A stretch of DNA of 64,000 bases. Origin: Saccharothrix sp. HUAS TT1 (GTDB lineage Bacteria > Actinomycetota > Actinomycetes > Mycobacteriales > Pseudonocardiaceae). The translations under genes and the position numbers were made by a program. The DNA lies in contig NZ_CP160453.1 of the NCBI RefSeq assembly GCF_040744945.1, positions 1,364,001 through 1,428,000 on the forward strand, written 5' to 3'. Under the pieces are notes generated by a model. That model did no database searches. It was not told where the DNA came from and saw only the letters and a list, made by a program, of their open reading frames with translations. The first letter of the stretch is position 1. Each line of letters opens with the position of its first letter. Shown one piece after another: positions 32,662 to 39,907 of the stretch.

Positions 32662-34731
32662 TCAGCCGACCAGGAGGAAGCGGGAGGTGGTGCGGACGGC
32701 CGCGGTCACCACGACGCGCGCCACCCCCGCCGAGTCCAGCAGGCCGCGGTCCAGGTCGGCGACGGTGACCGCGGCGTTCTCGGCGACGCGGCGCGCCGGT
32801 TCGGCGAGCGCGGCGGCGAACGCCCGCCACCCCGCGACCTCCTCGACGGCGCCGGTGGCGGACGCGGCCAGCCGGGAGCCGACCTCGGCCAGGCCGAGCC
32901 CGCCGCCGGGCAGCACGCCCTCGAAGGCGGCGCTGCGCACGGCGCGGACGGCGCGCTCCACCTTGCCCACCTCGGAGGCGGCGGCGCGGATCAGGCCGGC
33001 CGGGTTGCCGGTCTGCGACCGGCCGCCGTAGACCAGCGTCTCCGACGCGGTGACCACGACCTTCTCCGCCTGGCCGAACGACCGCGCCGTCACCGCCTCC
33101 AGCAGGTCGACGTCGAGGATCGTGCCGCCGACGACGGCCTGGAGCCGGTTCAGCCGGTCGTGGTCGGTCACGACCGCGACGACCGGCAGCCGCTCCCCGA
33201 GCTTCAGCAACGCCGTGAGCGCCGCGTGCGAGATCTCCTCGCACACCACCAGCAGCTGTTCGGCGACGCCCAACGAGTCGACCACCTTGTCGACGGCGCG
33301 CGGCAGGTGCCCGCTCAGCAGCAGCACCCGCGCGTTCACCAGCACCGCCTCGCGCCGGGTCGGGTCGGTGACGAACAGGCTGGACGCGTACCCGCTGTCG
33401 AACCACAGGCCGCGGCCGATCTCGTACTCCAGCCCGAACCCCACGCCCTCCTCCACCAGGACCGTCCCGCGCCGCCCGGTCACCGCGACGACGTTCCCCA
33501 CCAGCCTGCCGACCCCGACGTCACCGGCCGCGGCGGCGGCCAGCGCGGGCACGTCCGACGGCTCCAGCGGCACGGCGAGCTCGCCGATCAGCTCCACCGC
33601 GCGGGTGGCGGCGGCCGTGACGCCGCGCATCAGCCGCACCGGGTCGTGCCCGTCGCGCATCGCCTCGACCAGCCCGTCGATCGCACCGCGCGCCACGGCC
33701 ACCGCCGACGCCGCGCCGTCACCGGCGTCCCGCCGCACCTCGCGCACCAGGTCGCGGACGTACCCGGCGCCGAGCGAGTCGCGCGGGTCGTCCGGCTGGA
33801 ACGCGGCGACGATCCCGGAGGCGTCCGCCAGCTCGACCGGCCGCCGGTCCACGAACACCACGGCCCGCCGGCCCATCGGGCCCAGCGTCCGGCAGACGGG
33901 TTCGGCGGCGGCCCGGAAACCGCGCGCCACCAGCAGCTGCCCGGACGTGTAGGACGCCGTGCGCCGCGGCTTGCGACCCGGTGAGCCGCCGGCCCGCGCG
34001 ATCCGCAGCGGCTGCGACGAGCCGTGCGCGAAGTACTGCGGCGTCTGGTCGGGGCGCCGGACGCGCACCTCGGCCCGGGTGTACTTGAACAGCTCGTCGA
34101 CGTCGATCCACCCGTCGCCGTCGAGATCGGCGCCGCCGCCCGCCAGGCCCTCGATCAGCACGTCGGTGAACAGCGACGCCAGCGGCGCGTCCAGGGACAG
34201 CGAGTCCTGCTCGAACGCGTACTCGTAGGCGTTGGACGCCGTCATCACCACGTAGCCGGAGCCGACGCCGTCCGAGTCCACGTCGTCCAGCACGGTCGTC
34301 CCGCCCGACTTGAACCCCTCGACGAACGCGCCGCTGAAGCAGCAGTCCAGCAGCAGGACCCGGCCGGACGCCCGGCAGTCCTCCAGCTGCTCGTTGAGGA
34401 ACGAGCGCGGGATCGCGGTGCCCGCGGGCCGGTCCTGCACGGTGTTCGACGCGGCGAAGTACAACCTCCCGGCCGGGGTGGTGAGGCCGTGGCACGAGAA
34501 GTACAGCAGCACCAGGTCGTCGGCCTCCCGCGCGTCGAGCACGTCCGCGACCGCGCGGCGGATCTCGTGGTCGGCCTTGTCCCGCAGCACCTCGACCGTC
34601 GTGAAGCCGCCGACGTCGGGGTCCTCCAGCACGGCGGCGAGGCGTTCCACGTCCTGCTCGGGGGCGCGCAGCCGGCTCAGCCGGACGTCCTCGTACTCGC
34701 CGGTCGCGACCAGCAGGGCGTGCCGCCCCAC
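32662..34731 (-). CDS. Caspase-like protease fused to degenerate GroEL chaperonin
   Basis: 689 residues from GTG 34731. Residues 1-240 are a caspase/C14-type protease: RHALLVATGEYEDV start, YFSCHGL with catalytic His81, LLLDCCFSGAF with catalytic Cys131, and a perfect EF-hand-like loop DLDGDGWIDVDE at 202-213. After a basic linker, 259-689 is homologous to GroEL/Cpn60: TLGPMGR (282-288), AGDGAAS with Asp338 at the D87 position, HDPVRLMRGV, GLWFDSGYAS (441-450), FGQAEKVVV, FEGVLPGGG (603-611), LLDSAGVAR near the end. The GroEL catalytic D398 position is Arg593, and about 45 residues of the apical/intermediate region are missing. Follows the EACC1 gene by one base. Confidence 0.85.
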   Translation of the reverse strand: MGRHALLVATGEYEDVRLSRLRAPEQDVERLAAVLEDPDVGGFTTVEVLRDKADHEIRRAVADVLDAREADDLVLLYFSCHGLTTPAGRLYFAASNTVQDRPAGTAIPRSFLNEQLEDCRASGRVLLLDCCFSGAFVEGFKSGGTTVLDDVDSDGVGSGYVVMTASNAYEYAFEQDSLSLDAPLASLFTDVLIEGLAGGGADLDGDGWIDVDELFKYTRAEVRVRRPDQTPQYFAHGSSQPLRIARAGGSPGRKPRRTASYTSGQLLVARGFRAAAEPVCRTLGPMGRRAVVFVDRRPVELADASGIVAAFQPDDPRDSLGAGYVRDLVREVRRDAGDGAASAVAVARGAIDGLVEAMRDGHDPVRLMRGVTAAATRAVELIGELAVPLEPSDVPALAAAAAGDVGVGRLVGNVVAVTGRRGTVLVEEGVGFGLEYEIGRGLWFDSGYASSLFVTDPTRREAVLVNARVLLLSGHLPRAVDKVVDSLGVAEQLLVVCEEISHAALTALLKLGERLPVVAVVTDHDRLNRLQAVVGGTILDVDLLEAVTARSFGQAEKVVVTASETLVYGGRSQTGNPAGLIRAAASEVGKVERAVRAVRSAAFEGVLPGGGLGLAEVGSRLAASATGAVEEVAGWRAFAAALAEPARRVAENAAVTVADLDRGLLDSAGVARVVVTAAVRTTSRFLLVG

Positions 34732-34732
34732 G

Positions 34733-35092
34733 TCACCCCTCGCCCTCGTGCTCGCGCAGCCACGACTCCAGCAGCGCCTTCTGCGACCGGGCGTCCACGC
34801 CCTCGACGGTGATCTCGTCGTCGCCGTTCTTGATCGTCACCTTGCGGGCGCCGCCGCGCTGCACGAACGACGTGATCACCGACGCGACGGCGGCGGCCAC
34901 CGCGGCGGGCAGCGCGCCGTTCACGACGAGTTCGGCGACGCTCGCGGCCGTGCCGCTCTTGGAGCCCTCCGGCGACTCGGCCGGCGCGGGCCGCGCGTCC
35001 ACCCTGGCGCCCCTGACCAGCTCTTGGAGCAGCCGGCCGGTCGCCGGAGCGGCCTGGCCCGGCGCGTCGATGAACAAGTGGAAGTCCGCCAC
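34733..35092 (-). CDS. Effector-associated constant component EACC1-like protein
   Basis: 119 residues. The plan fits EACC1: an N-terminal strand-helix unit (FHLFIDA, ATGRLLQELVRG), a Pro/Ser linker, a small hydrophobic helix (LPAAVAAAVASVITSFVQ) and a terminal KVTIKNGDDEITVEGVD strand pair before a final helix. EACC1 is described as a constant partner of variable effector and sensor proteins in actinobacterial conflict systems. It is immediately followed, after one base, by the caspase-chaperonin gene, so the two are one transcriptional and probably functional unit. Confidence 0.7.
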   Translation of the reverse strand: MADFHLFIDAPGQAAPATGRLLQELVRGARVDARPAPAESPEGSKSGTAASVAELVVNGALPAAVAAAVASVITSFVQRGGARKVTIKNGDDEITVEGVDARSQKALLESWLREHEGEG

Positions 35093-35194
35093 TGATCCTC
35101 CCCCGGTAGAACACGATCATCCCGCAACCACGGCAACGAACCGCCCAAGCGCAGCACAACGCAACGTTTCAGCAGCTCCACCTGCGAAGTGCGC

Positions 35195-35210
35195 AATGAA
35201 TCGTCATTCC
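35195..35210. promoter_or_regulatory. Candidate ArgR box upstream of arcA
   Basis: AATGAATCGTCATTCC contains TGAAT-CGTC-ATTCC, matching nine of ten arm positions of the ARG-box pattern TGAAT-N4-ATTCA, and the palindrome AATGA-N4-TCATT. It lies about 85 bases before arcA, in the promoter region also shared with the EACC1 operon. Confidence 0.35.
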
Positions 35211-35292
35211 TGAGGGGTCATACGATCGAGTTTCGCTGGAATGGATCACTCAGAGCTGCTGATCCGACCGTTCTGGAGTTACCCTCGGAAGC

Positions 35293-36540
35293 GTGACTGC
35301 GCACATCGCCCAGACCGCGTCCACCGACGACGAGCCGGCTCCGGCCCCCAGGGTCGACAGCGAGGTCGGCCCGCTGCGCACGGTGCTGCTGCACCGGCCG
35401 GGGGCCGAGCTGAAGCGGCTCACCCCGCGCAACAACGACCAGCTGCTGTTCGACGGCGTGCCGTGGGTCGACCGGGCCCAGGAGGAGCACGACGCGTTCG
35501 CCGAGCTGCTGCGCGGGCGCGGCGTCGAGGTGCTGCTGCTGGCGGACCTGCTGGTCGCCGCGCTGCACGACGACCGGGCCCGGATCGCGGGCATCCACAG
35601 CGCGGTCAACGAGCGGCGGCTGGGCATCGACCTGGCCGACGCGCTGCGCTCGCACCTGGCGTCGATCGGCCCGGCGCAGCTGGCCGCCGCGCTGATGACC
35701 GGCATGACGTTCGAGGAGCTGCCGGCGGCCGAGGGCGCGTCGCTGGTGCGCAAGATGCACCACCCGATCGACTTCGCGGTCGACCCGCTGCCGAACCTGC
35801 TGTTCACCCGCGACTCGTCGGTGTGGGTGGGCGACCGGGTCGCGATCACGTCGCTGGCGCTGCCCGCCCGCGACCGGGAGACCGCGCTGACCGACCTGAT
35901 CTACGCCTACCACCCGCGGTTCCGCCGCACCGGCCGCGCGTACGGGGCGCACTCCGCGCCGGTCGAGGGCGGCGACGTGCTGCTGCTCGCGCCGGGCGTG
36001 CTGGCGATCGGCGTCGGCGAGCGGACCACGCCGGCGGGCGCGGAGTCGTTCGCCCGGTCCGCGCTGGCCGACGGCCTGGCGCACACCGTGCTGGCGGTGC
36101 CGATCACCCAGGAGCGGGCCACCATGCACCTGGACACGGTGTGCACGATGGTCGACCGGGACGCCGTGGTGATGTACCCGGCGGTGCGGGACAACCTGGA
36201 CGCCTACCCCGTCCGGTCCGACGGCGACGGCGGCGTCGTGGTCGAGGACCGGCGGCCGTTCCTGGCGGCCGCGGCCGAGGCGATGGGCATCGAGCGGCTG
36301 CGGGTGATCGACACCGGGCTGGACGCGGTGACCGCCGAGCGGGAGCAGTGGGACGACGGCAACAACACGCTGGCCGTCGGGCCCGGCCTGGTGGTGGCCT
36401 ACGAGCGGAACGTGGAGACGAACGCGCGGCTGGAGGACGCGGGCGTCGAGGTGATCCGGATCAGCGGCTCGGAACTGGGCTCCGGCCGGGGCGGGCCGCG
36501 CTGCATGTCGTGCCCGATCGACCGCGCGCCACTGGTGTGA
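35293..36540 (+). CDS. arcA: Arginine deiminase
   Basis: 415 residues from GTG 35293, the usual length. It hydrolyses arginine to citrulline and ammonia. Conserved: [21 protein letters not shown] at the start, [11 protein letters not shown] (variant of FTRDP), [17 protein letters not shown] with the catalytic His region, and the nucleophile Cys in [10 protein letters not shown] near the C-terminus. No ornithine carbamoyltransferase, carbamate kinase or antiporter is next to it, so the complete ADI pathway is not encoded here. Divergent from the caspase-chaperonin operon. Confidence 0.95.
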   Translation: MTAHIAQTASTDDEPAPAPRVDSEVGPLRTVLLHRPGAELKRLTPRNNDQLLFDGVPWVDRAQEEHDAFAELLRGRGVEVLLLADLLVAALHDDRARIAGIHSAVNERRLGIDLADALRSHLASIGPAQLAAALMTGMTFEELPAAEGASLVRKMHHPIDFAVDPLPNLLFTRDSSVWVGDRVAITSLALPARDRETALTDLIYAYHPRFRRTGRAYGAHSAPVEGGDVLLLAPGVLAIGVGERTTPAGAESFARSALADGLAHTVLAVPITQERATMHLDTVCTMVDRDAVVMYPAVRDNLDAYPVRSDGDGGVVVEDRRPFLAAAAEAMGIERLRVIDTGLDAVTAEREQWDDGNNTLAVGPGLVVAYERNVETNARLEDAGVEVIRISGSELGSGRGGPRCMSCPIDRAPLV

Positions 36541-36542
36541 GA

Positions 36543-36601
36543 GCAGGTTTGCCTAAGCTTTCTTCGGGAACCCTCACCTAATGTTCGCAAGCCTTACCTG
36601 A
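36543..36601. promoter_or_regulatory. Three IdeR-like iron boxes, 20-bp spacing
   Basis: Three adjoining 19-mers at 36543, 36563 and 36583 match 13, 14 and 12 of 19 positions of the IdeR/DtxR consensus (cores GCCTAAG, ACCTAA, TACCTGA). Each starts exactly 20 bases after the last, so all face the same side of the helix. The array ends 36 bases before the ferritin start. In M. tuberculosis, IdeR bound at tandem boxes upstream activates bfrB. Confidence 0.65.
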
Positions 36602-36636
36602 ATGCATTTAATCGCACTTTCGGTTATTCTTGCGGC

Positions 36637-37197
36637 ATGGCTGTCAACCTGAAGAAAATCGCCTCCTCGCGTGCCTCCAAGTTCCACGACCTGCTTCAGG
36701 AGCAGGTGCGCAACGAGTTCACGGCCTCGCAGCAGTACGTGGCCATCGCGGTCTGGTTCGACGCCGGCGACCTGCCCAGGCTCGCCTCGCACTTCTACAA
36801 GCAGGCGCTGGAAGAGCGCAACCACGCCATGATGATCGTGCAGTACCTGATGGACAACGGCCTGCCGGTCACCATTCCCGGGGTGGACGCGGTGCGCAAC
36901 GACTTCACCGCGCCGCGGGAGCCGGTCGCGCTCGCGCTGGAGCAGGAGAAGACGGTCACCGAGCAGATCGTGGCACTGGCCAAGACGGCCCGCGACGAGG
37001 GCGACTACATCGGCGAGCAGTTCCTCCAGTGGTTCCTCAAGGAGCAGGTGGAGGAGGTCGCGTCGATGAGCACGCTGCTCACCGTGATCGACCGGGCCGA
37101 CGGCAACCTGTTCCACGTGGAGAACTTCCTGACCCGCGAGAGCGTGGGCGAGGACGTCGACGGCGGCGCCCCGCGGGCCGCGGGCGGCGCGCTGTAA
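36637..37197 (+). CDS. Ferritin (BfrB-like)
   Basis: 186 residues, the four-helix ferritin fold. Ferroxidase residues are visible: EFTASQQY (Glu/Tyr), EERNHAMMIV (E-x-x-H), EKTVTEQIV and WFLKEQVEEVA (E, Q). No haem-binding Met as in bacterioferritin. The 20-residue C-terminal tail (DGGAPRAAGGAL) is disordered. No Shine-Dalgarno is evident; TATTCT at 36625-36630 only six bases before ATG suggests a leaderless transcript. IdeR-like boxes upstream indicate iron-dependent control. A strong terminator follows. Confidence 0.93.
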   Translation: MAVNLKKIASSRASKFHDLLQEQVRNEFTASQQYVAIAVWFDAGDLPRLASHFYKQALEERNHAMMIVQYLMDNGLPVTIPGVDAVRNDFTAPREPVALALEQEKTVTEQIVALAKTARDEGDYIGEQFLQWFLKEQVEEVASMSTLLTVIDRADGNLFHVENFLTRESVGEDVDGGAPRAAGGAL

Positions 37198-37215
37198 CCA
37201 GCCGGTGGAACCGGC

Positions 37216-37244
37216 GACGCCCCCCTCCCGCCGAGGGGGGCGTC
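37216..37244. terminator. Bidirectional hairpin terminator after ferritin
   Basis: An 11-bp stem (GACGCCCCCCT with AGGGGGGCGTC) and a 7-base loop sits between the ferritin stop and the convergent lipoprotein gene. Perfectly paired; no U-run. Confidence 0.75.
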
Positions 37245-37245
37245 G

Positions 37246-37743
37246 TCAGTTCAGGCAGCCGTGGCCCTCCTTGGTCAGGCCCATGCCGGTGAGGGTGTCG
37301 CCCGCGTCCCGGAAGAAGAACTGGTAGCGGGTCGCGGCGTCGAGCACCCGGACGAAGCTGTGCGGCGTCTGCTCCACGTCCGGGTAGACCTCGCGCATCC
37401 GGTCCCGCGAGTCGCCGATCCGCAGGCCCTCGGGGGTGCGGGCGGCGGACTCGACCCGGATGTCCACCGCCACGCCGTCCTGCACGCCGACCCAGCCCCG
37501 CACGGCCACCAGCTCGTGCACCGGGCAGGAGAACTCCAGCGTGGTCACGTCGTCGCCGACCTCGCCGGTGGCCCGCAGCCGCTCCACCGTCATCCCCAGC
37601 CGCACCGCGCCGATCCCGCCGGAGTCGAGCACGCCCGCCTCCCCCGCCGCGGTGGCGGGCGCGGTGGAGGACGGGGCGGCCGGCGGGGTGGCCGACTCGC
37701 AGGCGGCCAGCAGCAGGACCCCGGCGACGACGAGCAGCCGCAC
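37246..37743 (-). CDS. Predicted lipoprotein, unknown function
   Basis: 165 residues from GTG 37743, chosen because GGGAGG lies eight bases upstream. Lipobox LLLAACES places the lipidated Cys at about residue 15. After a Thr/Ala/Pro-rich stretch come GGIGAVRLGMTVERLRATGEV (a BamE/SmpA-like or 'GxIxxGMxxxxV' element), two further strands and a Cys pair (SCPVHELV, GHGCLN). No enzyme motif. Downstream gene of the DUF952 unit or independent; cell-surface location is inferred from the lipobox. Confidence 0.7.
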   Translation of the reverse strand: MRLLVVAGVLLLAACESATPPAAPSSTAPATAAGEAGVLDSGGIGAVRLGMTVERLRATGEVGDDVTTLEFSCPVHELVAVRGWVGVQDGVAVDIRVESAARTPEGLRIGDSRDRMREVYPDVEQTPHSFVRVLDAATRYQFFFRDAGDTLTGMGLTKEGHGCLN

Positions 37744-37757
37744 CCGGCCCACCTCCC

Positions 37758-38081
37758 TCAGAGCACGGGCAACGGCCGGAACGCGCCGTCGGCGTCCGGG
37801 GTGAACTCGTGCACGGCCACCACCGCGTCGGCCGGGATCGGCCCGTAGACGTGCGGGAACCACGGGCCGTCCTCGGTCTCGCCCGGCTCCCACAGCACCG
37901 GCAGGCCCTCCGGGTCGATCACCAGCAGCACGAGGTCGTGCCGGGCCGGGTACAGGCGGTTGGCCGGCAGGTGCACGGTGCCGGGGTCCGAGCAGTGCAC
38001 GAACCCGTCCGGGTCGAGCGGGATCGCGCCGTCCTCGCGGGCGCGCCTCCAGTCGGCCTTGGGGCTGATCCGCAGGATCAC
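37758..38081 (-). CDS. DUF952 domain-containing protein
   Basis: 107 residues from GTG 38081 with AGGAGG close upstream; a longer in-frame start at 38117 lies inside a DnaA-box cluster. Matches DUF952: LRISPKADWRRAREDGA, DGFVHCSDPGTVHLPANRLYP, VLLVIDPEGLPVLWEPGE, and FPHVYGPIPADAVVAVHEF. Related to a small ADP-ribosyl-type fold by profile studies; conserved HCS and YGP. Role unknown. Same strand as the lipoprotein, 14 bases ahead. Confidence 0.85.
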   Translation of the reverse strand: MILRISPKADWRRAREDGAIPLDPDGFVHCSDPGTVHLPANRLYPARHDLVLLVIDPEGLPVLWEPGETEDGPWFPHVYGPIPADAVVAVHEFTPDADGAFRPLPVL

Positions 38082-38093
38082 TCCGCCTCCTGG

Positions 38094-38139
38094 TTGTCCA
38101 CAGGTCCCTGTGGACAAAGCTGGGGATACCTGTGGACAG
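38094..38139. promoter_or_regulatory. Second cluster of DnaA-box sequences
   Basis: A perfect TTGTCCACA at 38094-38102, a perfect inverted copy TGTGGACAA at 38109-38117, and TGTGGACAG (8 of 9) at 38131-38139 in the 60-base gap between the DUF952 and DUF5926 genes. Same element as at 7125-7167. Binding by DnaA is inferred. Confidence 0.55.
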
Positions 38140-38141
38140 GT

Positions 38142-39089
38142 TCAGCGCAGGGTGATCTGCCGACCGCGCAGACCGTCCCGCGAACGCCGTTCCGCCTCGG
38201 TCAGCGGCTCGTCGTCGAGGCTGGTCAGGGCGTCCTGCAAGCGCTTGCCCAACGCCTCCGCGCCCGGCGCCCACTCGCTGGAGTGCAGCTCGCGGTCCAG
38301 GTCCCACACCGGGACGAGCAGGCCGTGCGCGCGGAACGAGCCCGCGTACCGGGAGCCCTCGCCCAGGTCCAGCTCGCCGCGCACGGACAGCCGGGCGAGC
38401 GCCGCGAGCAGCGTCTCCTCCGACTCGGGGCGGACCCAGCGCAGGTGCGCCTTGTCGCCCGCGTCGACCCAGTAGGCGGCCTCGACGCCGGGCGCGTTCA
38501 GGCGCTCGGTGGGCAGGATGGCGGCGTTGGCGCGCTCCAGGGACAGGGCGACCTCGCCGGTCGGCTCGTTGTCCGGCGGCAGCCACCACGCGAAGTCGGT
38601 GTGCAGCTCGGGGCTCAGCGCGGCCTCGGGGTCGAGCAGGTCCTGCAACCGGCCGGGGTTGGCGCCGTCGTCCGGGCCGACGACCGAGAGGGCGTCGCCG
38701 GTCTCGGCGGTCAGCGCCCACTGCACGGCCCGCGCCAGGTCGCGGCTCAGGTCGCCGGACCGGGTCTGCACCTGCAGGCCGACGAACGCGGTGCCGTCCG
38801 CGCGGACCAGGCCGGCGGCGGCCATCGGCAGCACGGTGGCCAGCACGATGGCGCGCCCGGAGTCGTCCTTGAGCGGCAGCTCCACCGTCGCCGACGGCAC
38901 GAACTCGCGCAGCGCGATCAGCTCGGCCTCGGCGGCCAGCCCCTGGAACGGGCGGGAGACGATCACGTCCGCCGCGCCGCCGGCCGCGCCGTGGCACGCC
39001 TTGTAGCGCTTGCCGGACCCGCACGGGCACGGCTGCCGCGGGTTGACGCCGTCCGCCGGCTTGTTCTTCACGGCCGTCCGCTTCGCCAC
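38142..39089 (-). CDS. DUF5926 family protein with SEC-C motif
   Basis: 315 residues. An N-terminal zinc-binding SEC-C motif (PRQPCPCGSGKRYKACHG, about 18-34; C-x-C-x8-C-H) precedes the actinobacterial DUF5926 region (SRPFQGLAAEAELIALREFVP, LSVVGPDDGANPGRLQDLL). SEC-C fingers bind SecB or other proteins; the role of DUF5926 is not known. Basic N-terminus (MAKRTAVKNKP). It is transcribed 17 bases after the GDPD gene on the same strand, and followed by a DnaA-box cluster. Confidence 0.87.
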   Translation of the reverse strand: MAKRTAVKNKPADGVNPRQPCPCGSGKRYKACHGAAGGAADVIVSRPFQGLAAEAELIALREFVPSATVELPLKDDSGRAIVLATVLPMAAAGLVRADGTAFVGLQVQTRSGDLSRDLARAVQWALTAETGDALSVVGPDDGANPGRLQDLLDPEAALSPELHTDFAWWLPPDNEPTGEVALSLERANAAILPTERLNAPGVEAAYWVDAGDKAHLRWVRPESEETLLAALARLSVRGELDLGEGSRYAGSFRAHGLLVPVWDLDRELHSSEWAPGAEALGKRLQDALTSLDDEPLTEAERRSRDGLRGRQITLR

Positions 39090-39106
39090 CGCGCGCCTCC
39101 TCGGTC

Positions 39107-39814
39107 TCAGGGCTGGTCGGGCGTCAAGTTATCCGCAAGCCGCTCCCGCGTCTCCTCCGGGTTGTTGGTGGCGAGGAACCGGACGCCGCGGGCGCGGCAC
39201 AGCGCGATGTCGGCCGGGTCGTCCACCGTCCACACGTAGGCGCCCTCTCCCCGGTCCGGGTGACGCCTGAGCAGGTGAACTCCCGGACCGGGGAAGTCGA
39301 CGAAGTACGGTGTCACCTTCGGCCACAGCCGGTCGTACAGCAGCACCGTCGGCACCTCGGGCCGGAGCAGCTTGAACCGGCGCACGGCGAAGACGGAGAA
39401 CGACATCATCACCGCGTCGACCCGGTGCCCGGCCAGCGCCTCGGCCAACCTGCGCTCGACCCCGCCGCCCTGCCGGACGGGGTGCTTGGTCTCGACGAAC
39501 AGCCGCTTGCCGTGGTCGGCCGCCAGCCCGAGCAGCACCTCCAGGGTCAGCACCTCGGCCGGTTCGCCGCCGTGCCAGCTGCCGAAGTCGTGCCGCCGCA
39601 GCTCCGCCAGCGTCATCGCGCCGACCGCGCCCGACCCGCCGCTGGTGCGGTCGATCGTGCGGTCGTGCACGCACACCAGGTGACCGTCCTTGGTGAGCCG
39701 CACGTCGCACTCCAGCCCGTCGGCGCCCTGCCGCAGGGCCAGTTCGTAGGCGGCGAGGGTGTGCTCCGGGCGTCGGGTGGACGCGCCGCGGTGGGCGACG
39801 ACTTCAGGTGGCAC
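39107..39814 (-). CDS. Glycerophosphodiester phosphodiesterase
   Basis: 235 residues from GTG 39814 (VPPEVVAHRG) with an upstream AGGAG-like site. GDPD fold: VVAHRGASTRRPEHTLAAY with the catalytic HRG..PEHT, DGLECDVRLTKDGHLVCVHD (metal Glu/Asp and second His), FVETKHP and the late YVWTVDDPAD. Splits glycerophosphodiesters to glycerol-3-phosphate and an alcohol. No signal peptide, so probably cytosolic. Divergent from the P450 gene. Confidence 0.92.
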   Translation of the reverse strand: MPPEVVAHRGASTRRPEHTLAAYELALRQGADGLECDVRLTKDGHLVCVHDRTIDRTSGGSGAVGAMTLAELRRHDFGSWHGGEPAEVLTLEVLLGLAADHGKRLFVETKHPVRQGGGVERRLAEALAGHRVDAVMMSFSVFAVRRFKLLRPEVPTVLLYDRLWPKVTPYFVDFPGPGVHLLRRHPDRGEGAYVWTVDDPADIALCRARGVRFLATNNPEETRERLADNLTPDQP

Positions 39815-39907
39815 GCCTGGCAATGCTCCTGGTGGACCGCCGACGCGGTCAACTCGACCACACCATGTCACGGCCACCTGAATGTTTGAACGGACAACCA
39901 GTCTCGG

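Noticed and set aside
35293..37197. Complete arginine deiminase (arcABCD) operon
   Set aside because: No carbamoyltransferase, carbamate kinase or antiporter is adjacent; the next gene is ferritin with its own promoter.
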